DNA from: Planctomycetota bacterium
Lineage (GTDB): Bacteria; Planctomycetota; UBA8742; JACQVU01
Length of the DNA stretch: 5,836 nt
Assembly (NCBI GenBank): GCA_016209585.1
Contig: JACQVU010000058.1
Coordinates: 1 to 5,836 of the forward strand
Direction: 5' to 3'
The position numbers and the translations under genes were made by a program. Shown piece after piece: positions 1-5,375 of the stretch. The notes beneath the pieces were generated by a model. That model worked only from the letters and a program-made list of their open reading frames with translations. It had not been told where the DNA came from and searched no databases. The number at the start of each line of letters is the position of its first letter. Positions within the stretch are counted from its first letter, which is position 1.

Positions 1-1248
1 GCCCGCGGGCGGGGCCGGCTGCGACACGGCCGCGGGCGTCTTGGCCCCGGGGGGAGACGGCGGCGGCGACCCGCTCTTGCCGGCGGTGGCTGGGGCGGGC
101 TTCTCGACCCGCACGGCCGCGCCGTCGGTGAGCGCCTCGCCCCCGCGCACGACCACGGCCTCGCCGGCGCGGACGCCGGCTTTCACCTCCACCATGCCGT
201 CGGCGGTGCGCATGCCAAGCGTCAGGATGCGCTCCCGGGCGCTCTCGCCCTCCACCACGAACGCCAGCAGCCCGCGTTCGCTGGGCCGCACGGCCAGCGC
301 CGGAATGAGGGCGGCGGCGTCGTTGGCGTCCACCGTGACCGTCACGCGCGCGAAAGCGCCCGGCGCGAGCCGCCGGCTGTCGTCGGCGTCCACGGTGGCC
401 ACCACCGCGACCATGCGCGACTGCTGGTCGGCCGACGAGGCCACATGCGTGATCGTCGCCCGCCCCGTGCCCGCCGCGCCCGCGGCCTCGAAGCCGGCGA
501 CGAGGCCGGGGCGCAACGCGCCAGCCTCCTCCTGCGGGACAAGGAACCGCAGCAGCAGCGGGTCGCGCCGCGCCAGCGTGGCCACCAGCGTGCCGGCGGT
601 GACGAACTGCCCCGTCTCCACCGTGCGCGTTTCAATCACCCCGGCGATGGGCGCCGGCGCGCGGGAGTCGCGCTGATCCAGCCGCGCCTTCTCCAGCCGC
701 ACCGCGGCCTCCTCGGCGGCGGCGTCGGCCTGCCGCACGCGGATGCGCCAGGCCGCCAGGTCTTCGGCCGAGAGCAGGTCGCGGCTCTGCCGCGCCGCCG
801 CCTCGCGGCGATCCAGGCTGGCCTGCGCCTCGGCCTGCGCGGCCAGCGCCTTCTCATGCTCGGCCCGCGCGCCGCGCAGCGAGAGGTCGTACCGCTCCTG
901 GTCGATGGCCAGCAACGGCTCGCCGGCCTTCACGCTCTTGCCCTCCGCGAACAGCACCTGCTCGACCAACCCGCCCACGCGGGCCGTGACTTGCACCCGT
1001 TCAAACACCTCCACCGACCCCACCGCCGACAGCGTGTACTCCACGCGCCGCGCCTGGACCACGGCGGTCTCCACGGGGAACCGTATCTTCTCCCCGCCGC
1101 CCCATCTTCCCCCGGCCTTCCCGGCCTCCGCCGAGGCCCCGCCGCACCCCGCGCTGAAATATGACAGGAACAGCGCGCCCGCCGCCGCGCACGCGCGCGG
1201 CGCCCAGCGGCGCGGCCAGGACGGCCCGGCGCGAGCGGAGAGGATCAT
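1..1248 (-). CDS. RND efflux periplasmic adaptor subunit (HlyD/membrane fusion protein family), 3' end beyond window
   Basis: This protein would bridge an inner-membrane RND pump to an outer-membrane channel. The frame is open from ATG 1248 to position 1 (416 residues) with no stop seen. Residues 1-35 form a signal peptide, possibly of lipoprotein type (FSAGC, Cys35), although Ser at -3 is a weak lipobox. Residues 84-120 are the first half of a lipoyl/barrel-sandwich domain (VTARVGGLVEQV, then GKSVKAGEPLLAID). Residues 121-195 form an Ala/Glu/Arg-rich helical hairpin of the short AcrA/MdtA type. Residues 196-226 are the second lipoyl half (APIAGVIETRTVETGQFV). A beta-barrel (229-310) and a membrane-proximal domain (311-383) follow, then a Pro/Ala-rich tail. 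The start codon overlaps the upstream ygfZ stop (ATGA) and has no obvious Shine-Dalgarno, so it is probably translated by coupling. A permease gene is expected beyond coordinate 1. The family call is firm from domain order; the substrate is unknown. Confidence 0.9.
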   Translation of the reverse strand, partial: MILSARAGPSWPRRWAPRACAAAGALFLSYFSAGCGGASAEAGKAGGRWGGGEKIRFPVETAVVQARRVEYTLSAVGSVEVFERVQVTARVGGLVEQVLFAEGKSVKAGEPLLAIDQERYDLSLRGARAEHEKALAAQAEAQASLDRREAAARQSRDLLSAEDLAAWRIRVRQADAAAEEAAVRLEKARLDQRDSRAPAPIAGVIETRTVETGQFVTAGTLVATLARRDPLLLRFLVPQEEAGALRPGLVAGFEAAGAAGTGRATITHVASSADQQSRMVAVVATVDADDSRRLAPGAFARVTVTVDANDAAALIPALAVRPSERGLLAFVVEGESARERILTLGMRTADGMVEVKAGVRAGEAVVVRGGEALTDGAAVRVEKPAPATAGKSGSPPPSPPGAKTPAAVSQPAPPAG

Positions 1249-2315
1249 GAGGCTTTTACCAACGGCGGCTCCGCCACCACCGCCGGCCCGGCGCCGGCCG
1301 CCTCGACCCGCGTCCCGGACGCCAGGGCCTCCCGCTTCAAGAGCGCCAGCGCCACGGCCCGGCCCAGCGACGGCGATACCGCCGCGCTCGTCACCGTGCC
1401 CACATTCTGTGCGCCCAGCGTCACCGCCGCGCCCGGTGCGGGCGCGACGTTCCCGTCGAACAGCAGCGCCGCCAGTTCCTTCACCGCTTCGCCCCGGTAC
1501 TTCAGCCGTGCCACCACTTCCTGCCCGAGGAAACAGCCCTTGGTGAAGTCCACCGCCGGCAGCAACCGGGCCTCGGCGGGTTGGAGGGCGTCGGTCACGT
1601 CGACGAGCGAAGCCGGCGAGCCAGCCTCCAGGCGGACGATTTCAAGGGCGGCGTGGCCGGCGGGGCGCAGGTCCGCGCCGCCGGTTTCAACGAGCGCGCT
1701 CCATACATTCTGTCGCGCGGCGTCGGGCACGAACGCCAGGATCGCCGGCGTTGCCCATCGCCGGTGGCCAGCCAGGAACGCATCGACGCCCGCGATCCGG
1801 GCCGTGGCGCAGCCCATGTCGGGCCAGTCGGGAACTTCCTGCCCGGTGGCGCGGGAGACGACGGCGCGCGCCAGGGGGCCGACCACGGCGACGCATGCGA
1901 GCGAAGCCGACACGTCTTCCCAGGCCACCTTCTCGCGGAAGCGGAAGTTCTTGTAGAACTCGGTCATCGCCTTGGCGTGCGGGCGCGCGCACTCGGCCAG
2001 GTAGAAGTCGGCGCCGGCGAACATGAGGAAGTCGAACGCCACCCGGCCGTTCTTGTTCGCCTGCACACAGATGGCCCCCTTGCCGGGCGTCAACGCGCGG
2101 ATGTTCTGCGCGCTCAGGTTGTGCAGGAACTTCTCGCGGTCCGGACCGGTGAACCGCACCCGCCCGCGGTGGGAGAGGTCGGCGATCACGGCCGCGCGGC
2201 GCGCATGCAGCGCCTCGCCGGCGGGGTCGCCAAAATCAAGCGTCGCCGGAACGTCGAACACCGTTCCGGCCCGGGCCGACGCGCCGCGGCCAATCTGGTC
2301 AACGGCTTCGCTCAT
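1245..2315 (-). CDS. ygfZ: YgfZ/GcvT-like folate-binding protein, Fe-S cluster maintenance
   Basis: This 356-residue cytoplasmic protein belongs to the YgfZ/IBA57 family (COG0354), relatives of glycine-cleavage T protein that support assembly or repair of certain Fe-S enzymes in a folate-dependent way. The diagnostic motif KGCFLGQE is at residues 259-266, with the family's conserved Cys at 261. It is preceded by RLEAGSP and LPAVDFT and followed by VVARLKYRG, as expected. Residues 20-225 cover the GcvT-like N-terminal region (HRGRVRFTGPDREKFLHNL) and residues 280-350 the C-terminal barrel. It is slightly longer than E. coli YgfZ (about 326 residues). ATG 2315 is chosen because it leaves a 7-nt gap after copy A's stop and has GGGAAGAAG about 10 nt upstream. 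An in-frame TTG at 2339 would add 8 residues and overlap copy A. The stop overlaps the adaptor start. A true aminomethyltransferase (GcvT) is unlikely given the KGC motif. Confidence 0.9.
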   Translation of the reverse strand: MSEAVDQIGRGASARAGTVFDVPATLDFGDPAGEALHARRAAVIADLSHRGRVRFTGPDREKFLHNLSAQNIRALTPGKGAICVQANKNGRVAFDFLMFAGADFYLAECARPHAKAMTEFYKNFRFREKVAWEDVSASLACVAVVGPLARAVVSRATGQEVPDWPDMGCATARIAGVDAFLAGHRRWATPAILAFVPDAARQNVWSALVETGGADLRPAGHAALEIVRLEAGSPASLVDVTDALQPAEARLLPAVDFTKGCFLGQEVVARLKYRGEAVKELAALLFDGNVAPAPGAAVTLGAQNVGTVTSAAVSPSLGRAVALALLKREALASGTRVEAAGAGPAVVAEPPLVKAS

Positions 2316-2322
2316 GCTGAAG

Positions 2323-3264
2323 TCACTTCTTCCCGGCAATGTATTCTGCCACGCGGGAGAAGATATCGTCGCTCAACCGGCGCATCGCGACTTGAATCCA
2401 CTCCGCGTCGTTCCAGCGGAAGTCCTCGCTCACCAGGGTGCTCTGCGATCCATTCCACTGGTAGATCGTCACGTAGTCTCGCGGCAAGTAACCGAAGAGC
2501 GACCCGGTCATATTGAAGGTCGCCATTGTCGCACCCTGTTCAATCTCGACCAGCCGCCCCGAGAAGCGCAGTTGGTGGGTGGAGATCGAATACTTGAAGC
2601 CGACGTGATCCTCGTGCTGCTGCCGCGTGACCTCCCGCACCTGCTCGTTTTCGCCGACGAAATAGCGCGTGGCGCCCTCTGTCACCCATTCGAAGGCACC
2701 GATCTGCACCACCAGATCGGCGTTCGTCTGTTTTCCCAAGAGCAATGCCCGATCGAGGGGGGACAACTCGCTCCCGCCAGGTTGCACGGCATTGTTCTCG
2801 CCGCCCTCAAAAACTACCCGGGAGGTGACCGCCGGCGACGTCACTCCCAGGTTGCGTTTCAGCAACTCTCCCTCGGCCGAAACCAACGTCTTCTCGAACA
2901 CGCCGCGCGCCGTGCCCGACGGCGGCAGCACCATCACCTGCTTGTACTGGCCCGCTTTGAGCGTCGGCGACACGACGGTCTGATCGTCGAGCGACGGGAT
3001 GGCGCTGACTTGCACCTGGTAGCGCTCCGTCCGCGGGGTCTCACCGGACGAAAACGGGCTACGGTTGTCCTTCGCCACGTCGCGCGAAGCCGCCGTATCC
3101 CCAGGAATGCTACCGATTGCGTCCTCCTTGCCGGTGGGAGTATCGCTCGGCTCTGGCTTCGCGCGGACTTTTTCGCCGGGGTAGTAGAGCGCCACCCACC
3201 CCACAATGAGGGCCGCTGAAACCAGGATAGCGGACAACGACGCCACGTGACGGCCGGTGGACAT
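2323..3264 (-). CDS. Copy A: membrane-anchored or secreted paralogue of the adjacent lipoprotein, CsgG/LpoB-like fold suspected
   Basis: This 313-residue protein of unknown function is clearly paralogous to the gene at 3356-4162, with about two thirds identity by eye from residue 82 to the end. Residues 1-24 are MSTGRHVASL plus a hydrophobic stretch, which is either an uncleaved anchor or an ordinary signal peptide. The position matching copy B's lipobox Cys is Trp23. Residues 25-81 are a charged, Pro/Ser/Thr-rich, probably disordered linker absent from copy B. The domain starts at YQVQV (82) and contains VMVLPPSGTARGVFEK (110-125), NADLVVQIGAFEW (181-193), YFVGEN (201-206), HVGFKYSIST (220-229), FSGRLVEIEQG (234-244), WNDAEWIQVAMR (284-295) and a C-terminal DDIFSRVAEYIAGKK. 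The strand-helix order, with a 'VLPPSG' strand, a central 'DLVVQIG' strand and 'GRLVEIEQG', resembles CsgG/LpoB/GNA1162-type envelope lipoproteins; this is inference. ATG 3264 is chosen by alignment to copy B. No clear Shine-Dalgarno precedes it. The stop lies 7 nt before ygfZ. Confidence 0.8.
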   Translation of the reverse strand: MSTGRHVASLSAILVSAALIVGWVALYYPGEKVRAKPEPSDTPTGKEDAIGSIPGDTAASRDVAKDNRSPFSSGETPRTERYQVQVSAIPSLDDQTVVSPTLKAGQYKQVMVLPPSGTARGVFEKTLVSAEGELLKRNLGVTSPAVTSRVVFEGGENNAVQPGGSELSPLDRALLLGKQTNADLVVQIGAFEWVTEGATRYFVGENEQVREVTRQQHEDHVGFKYSISTHQLRFSGRLVEIEQGATMATFNMTGSLFGYLPRDYVTIYQWNGSQSTLVSEDFRWNDAEWIQVAMRRLSDDIFSRVAEYIAGKK

Positions 3265-3282
3265 GGGAGAATCGCACTTGTT

Positions 3283-3301
3283 CGGCTGGCGCCACCAGCC
3301 G
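3283..3301 (-). other. Hairpin in the leader of copy A
   Basis: CGGCTGG and CCAGCCG form a perfect 7-bp stem around a 5-nt loop (TGGCG), ending 18 nt before the copy A start. It lies in sequence that is not alignable with copy B's leader, between the shared 15-nt block and the start region. It could hinder initiation; there is no T-tract for a terminator. Confidence 0.4.
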
Positions 3302-3316
3302 GCGACACCGCGCGGG
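3302..3316 (-). repeat. 15-nt leader block of copy A, identical to 4187-4201
   Basis: CCCGCGCGGTGTCGC occurs upstream of copy A here and upstream of copy B at 4201-4187, in the same orientation. In copy B it forms most of a hairpin next to the Shine-Dalgarno. In copy A the 3' arm of that hairpin is interrupted by divergent sequence. The match shows that the duplicated unit included the 5' leader. Confidence 0.65.
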
Positions 3317-3355
3317 CCGGGAGGCGCGGTCTGATAACCGGCCACCGGCGCCCGC

Positions 3356-4162
3356 CTATTGCGGCGCGGCCGGCTCGCCTCCCGACAAGTTCCTCCCGGC
3401 GATGTAGTCGGCCACGCGGGAGAAAACATCGTCGCTGGTCTTGCGCATGGCGACCTGGATCCACTCCTCGTCGTTCCAGCGGTAGTTCTCCCCCGTCGGA
3501 ATGCTCATCGCCCCGTCCCACTGCCAGGTCGTCACGTAGTCCTGGGGCAAATGGCCGAACAGCGATCCCGCCATGTTGAACGTGGCGAGCGTGTCGCCCT
3601 TCTCCACCTCGACCAGCCGCCCGGAGAAGTGCAGTTGGTAGGTGGAAATGGAGTACTTGAAGCCGACGTGTTCATCGTGCTCGCGCCGCGTGACCTCCCG
3701 CATCTTCTCGTTCTCGCCGACGAAATAGCGTTTCGCGCCGTTCTCTACCCACTCGAAGGAGCCGATCTGCACCACCACGTCACAGTTCGCTTTCTTGCTC
3801 AGGCGCAATGCGCGTTCCATGTCGGAGAACTCGCCCCCGCCACGCCGCACGACCTCGTCCCCCTGGTTCTCGTCTACCACCCGCGCGCCCACCGCCGGCG
3901 ACGTCACCCCCAGGTTGCGCTTCAGGAACTCCCCTTCCGCCCACACCAACTGCTTCTCGAACACGCCGCGCGCCGTGCCCGATGGGGGCAACACCATCAC
4001 CTGCTTGTACTGGCGTTCCTTCAGGGCCGGCGACACCACCGTCTCATCGTTCAGCGACGGGATGGTGGTGACCCGCACCTGGTAGACCTCCGCGCACCCC
4101 GCCATGCAGGCGGCGGCGACCAGGACGCCCACGAGCGACGTGACGTGACGGCTGGCGGACAT
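3356..4162 (-). CDS. Copy B: predicted lipoprotein of unknown function, CsgG/LpoB-like fold suspected
   Basis: This 268-residue predicted lipoprotein has a signal MSASRHVTSLVGVLVAAA followed by the lipobox MAGC. Cys23 is the expected lipidation site, with Ala at +2, so outer-membrane sorting is likely under the E. coli rule. Domain landmarks shared with copy A are VMVLPPSGTARGVFEK (55-70), KRNLGVTSPAV (81-91), NCDVVVQIGSFEW (126-138), YFVGEN (146-151), HVGFKYSIST (165-174), FSGRLVEVEKGD (179-190) and WNDEEWIQVAMR (229-240). A C-terminal tail after AGR (NLSGGEPAAPQ) is absent from copy A. The strand order hints at a CsgG/LpoB-type fold, but I recognise no named family. ATG 4162 gives a textbook lipoprotein signal and has AGGAG 10 nt upstream. 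The frame stays open back to an ATG at 4387, which has a stronger AAGGAGG but would add 75 Arg-rich residues and bury the signal peptide. A 91-nt gap separates it from copy A. Confidence 0.82.
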   Translation of the reverse strand: MSASRHVTSLVGVLVAAACMAGCAEVYQVRVTTIPSLNDETVVSPALKERQYKQVMVLPPSGTARGVFEKQLVWAEGEFLKRNLGVTSPAVGARVVDENQGDEVVRRGGGEFSDMERALRLSKKANCDVVVQIGSFEWVENGAKRYFVGENEKMREVTRREHDEHVGFKYSISTYQLHFSGRLVEVEKGDTLATFNMAGSLFGHLPQDYVTTWQWDGAMSIPTGENYRWNDEEWIQVAMRKTSDDVFSRVADYIAGRNLSGGEPAAPQ

Positions 4163-4172
4163 GGGAATATCA

Positions 4173-4177
4173 CTCCT
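4173..4177 (-). promoter_or_regulatory. Shine-Dalgarno of copy B
   Basis: AGGAG lies 10 nt before ATG 4162 and, together with the lipoprotein signal, supports that start. The aligned position upstream of copy A reads AAGTG, with no recognisable Shine-Dalgarno. Confidence 0.65.
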
Positions 4178-4183
4178 GTTGAA

Positions 4184-4287
4184 CCCGCGACACCGCGCGG
4201 GAGCGCCTTCGCTTGCTGGTAGTTCCGCCGTCAGGCGGTCTGCCTTTCCCCGCGCGCGAGAGGTCTGGCCGGCGCCCTCACGGGCGC
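4184..4287 (-). promoter_or_regulatory. Leader of copy B with three short GC hairpins
   Basis: Within the gene-free stretch 4163-4391 three perfect hairpins follow one another. In minus-strand order they are GCGCCC-GTGA-GGGCGC (4287-4272, a GNRA-type loop in RNA), CCGCC-TGAC-GGCGG (4238-4225) and CCCGCG-CGGTGT-CGCGGG (4201-4184). The last ends 6 nt before the Shine-Dalgarno. I recognise no known riboswitch or attenuator class. High GC makes short perfect stems common, so a regulatory role is only a suggestion. No convincing promoter was found here. Confidence 0.3.
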
Positions 4288-4352
4288 ACCACCAACCGAT
4301 CCCGCGCGCAAGGGGCGCCAGTCTACCGCGCCGAGCCGCGCTAGTCCGCCAG

Positions 4353-4378
4353 TTTCGCGTTATCCGGCCACCGCGAAA
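4353..4378 (-). other. Stem-loop just downstream of the 4392-5339 gene
   Basis: TTTCGCG and CGCGAAA form a perfect 7-bp stem around a 12-nt loop, starting 14 nt after the TGA at 4392. It is in the position of a transcription terminator but lacks a following U-tract, so it may instead be an mRNA 3'-end structure or chance pairing in GC-rich DNA. Confidence 0.35.
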
Positions 4379-4391
4379 GTCTGACATGGTG

Positions 4392-5339
4392 TCATCCCTC
4401 CTTGACCTCCAGCGCCACCTCGGCCACGTGCAACTGCGCCCGGTCGCTCACTTCCCGCCCGTCGGAGAGAACGAGGCGCGTGATCGTCAGCCGACCGTCG
4501 TCGTCGCGGATGTCGCGCCCCAGTTGCGGGTCGCGGATGCGCGCGCCCCCGGCCGGGTCCGCGCCCGGCCGCAACGCCAGCCCCCAAAACAGCAGCACCC
4601 GCGCGCCGTCGGCCAACGCCTCTTCCCGCGCATGCGGATCGGGCGTCCACCAGTACCGCGGCCACGGCGCGCGCCCCTCCCACGACAACCAGGCGAAGTG
4701 TGACGACACCGCCCCCGGCGTCCGCACCACCGCCACGAACACCTCCCGGTAACCCCCGCCCCCCGGCGCCGGACCGGCCGCGGGAGCGGCGGGCGCCACC
4801 GAGGGCGCTGGCGCCGGGGGCGCGCCATTCGCCCCCGAGGCAGGCGGCGGCACGGGAGCCGGCGCCGGCCCGGTAGTCACCGCCACCGCCGGCGGGCGCA
4901 CGTTGAAACGCCGGCTGGCCGTTTCCGCGTCCATCAGCGTGCAGTCGATCCGCGCGGCGTAGACGCCGGCATCGTCGGCCTCGCGCACCTCGACCCAGCC
5001 GCCGCCACCCGGGAGCACGACGGCGTGGCCGTCAACCAGAGCATCGAACCGCAACCGGAACTTGCGCGGCGAGCGAAGGTCAAGCCGCGTGACCTCCCCG
5101 ATGGGATCGGAACCGGCATCCGCGATCCGCACGCCCTCAGCGGGCGCGGCCGGCGCGGCGCCGGTTGGCGTCGCCTTCGCCGGCGGCGACGCGGGCCGGC
5201 CCGCGCTCTCGCGCGGTTGCGCCGTGGAGCGTCCCCGCCGCCCCTCGCCGCACCCGGCGATGAACCCGGCGACCAGGCACGCGGCCACGATCGCCGACGC
5301 CTGACGACTGGAGACCGACGACTGACGAATGGTTCGCAT
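4392..5339 (-). CDS. Predicted lipoprotein with two small domains joined by a Pro/Ala linker, function unknown
   Basis: This 315-residue protein is not recognised. The signal peptide runs to the lipobox IAGC, with Cys30 as lipidation site (CLVAGFIAGC). Residues 31-66 are a Pro/Ala/Arg spacer. Residues 67-150 look like a compact beta domain (LDLRSPRKFRLRFDALVDG, GGGGWVEVREADDAGVYAARIDCTL). Residues 151-196 are a second Pro/Ala/Gly linker. Residues 198-315 form another domain (YREVFVAVVRTPG, HFAWLSWEGRAPWPRYWW, ARVLLFWGLALRPGAD, RLTITRLVLSDGREV, ending in HVAEVALEVKEG). ATG 5339 is preferred because the signal peptide begins there and a promoter lies directly upstream. GTG at 5375 (overlapping the upstream stop as GTGA) and GTG at 5396 are in-frame alternatives with no Shine-Dalgarno. 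A degenerate heptanucleotide repeat lies inside the signal-peptide codons. Linkers suggest two modules held away from the outer membrane; that is inference. Confidence 0.75.
   Translation of the reverse strand: MRTIRQSSVSSRQASAIVAACLVAGFIAGCGEGRRGRSTAQPRESAGRPASPPAKATPTGAAPAAPAEGVRIADAGSDPIGEVTRLDLRSPRKFRLRFDALVDGHAVVLPGGGGWVEVREADDAGVYAARIDCTLMDAETASRRFNVRPPAVAVTTGPAPAPVPPPASGANGAPPAPAPSVAPAAPAAGPAPGGGGYREVFVAVVRTPGAVSSHFAWLSWEGRAPWPRYWWTPDPHAREEALADGARVLLFWGLALRPGADPAGGARIRDPQLGRDIRDDDGRLTITRLVLSDGREVSDRAQLHVAEVALEVKEG
4397..4403 (-). promoter_or_regulatory. Strong Shine-Dalgarno-like site preceding an alternative upstream start of copy B
   Basis: AAGGAGG is part of the last codons of the 4392-5339 gene and sits 9 nt before an ATG at 4387-4385. 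That ATG is in frame with copy B, with no stop in the 75 intervening codons. The extension is Arg-rich and lacks any recognisable feature. It may be a real reinitiation site or a by-product of the Val-Lys-Glu-Gly codons. Confidence 0.3.
5301..5328 (-). repeat. Degenerate tandem heptanucleotide repeat, four units
   Basis: Minus-strand units are TCGTCAG, TCGTCGG, TCTCCAG and TCGTCAG, read from 5328 to 5301. The first and last are identical and the inner two differ from them by one and two bases. The 28 nt lie within the coding region and encode the RQSSVSSRQ part of the lipoprotein signal peptide's N-region. Seven is not a multiple of three, so gain or loss of one unit would shift the frame. 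Confidence 0.6.
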
Positions 5340-5375
5340 CGGCCGGATTGTACCGGCGGACCGCGGCGATGTCAC
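5340..5375 (-). promoter_or_regulatory. Sigma70-like promoter for the 4392-5339 lipoprotein gene, predicted leaderless transcript
   Basis: On the minus strand GTGACA (5375-5370) is followed after exactly 17 nt by TACAAT (5352-5347). Each matches the consensus hexamer at five of six bases. The usual offset from the -10 box puts transcription start at about 5340, directly before the ATG at 5337-5339. No Shine-Dalgarno is present in the 32-nt gap, consistent with a leaderless message. The -35 box overlaps the upstream gene's stop codon. Confidence 0.5.

Noticed and set aside
41..1546. Several plus-strand open frames (41-676, 445-1164, 743-1546)
   Set aside because: All are opposite the HlyD-family adaptor, which reads continuously on the minus strand with the correct domain order.
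1581..2516. 311-codon plus-strand open frame
   Set aside because: It lies opposite the ygfZ gene, whose KGCFLGQE motif fixes the true frame. The plus-strand product has no family features.
2023..3219. 398-codon open frame on the plus strand, the longest complete one in the window
   Set aside because: It is antisense to copy A and part of ygfZ, which carry conserved paralogous and family motifs on the minus strand. Its product is Arg/His-rich with no recognisable domain, as expected for a GC-rich shadow frame.
3359..4222. 287-codon plus-strand open frame opposite copy B
   Set aside because: It resembles the plus-strand frame opposite copy A only because the sense genes are paralogous; the similarity is mirrored from the minus strand.
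4315..4330. TAGACT as a possible -10 box for copy B
   Set aside because: It matches only four of six bases, and no hexamer at 16-18 nt spacing resembles TTGACA.
4360..5304. Short minus- and plus-strand frames overlapping the two-domain lipoprotein gene
   Set aside because: Their products are Arg/Pro/Gly-rich with no signal or motif, whereas the chosen frame has a lipobox and alternating linker and domain composition.
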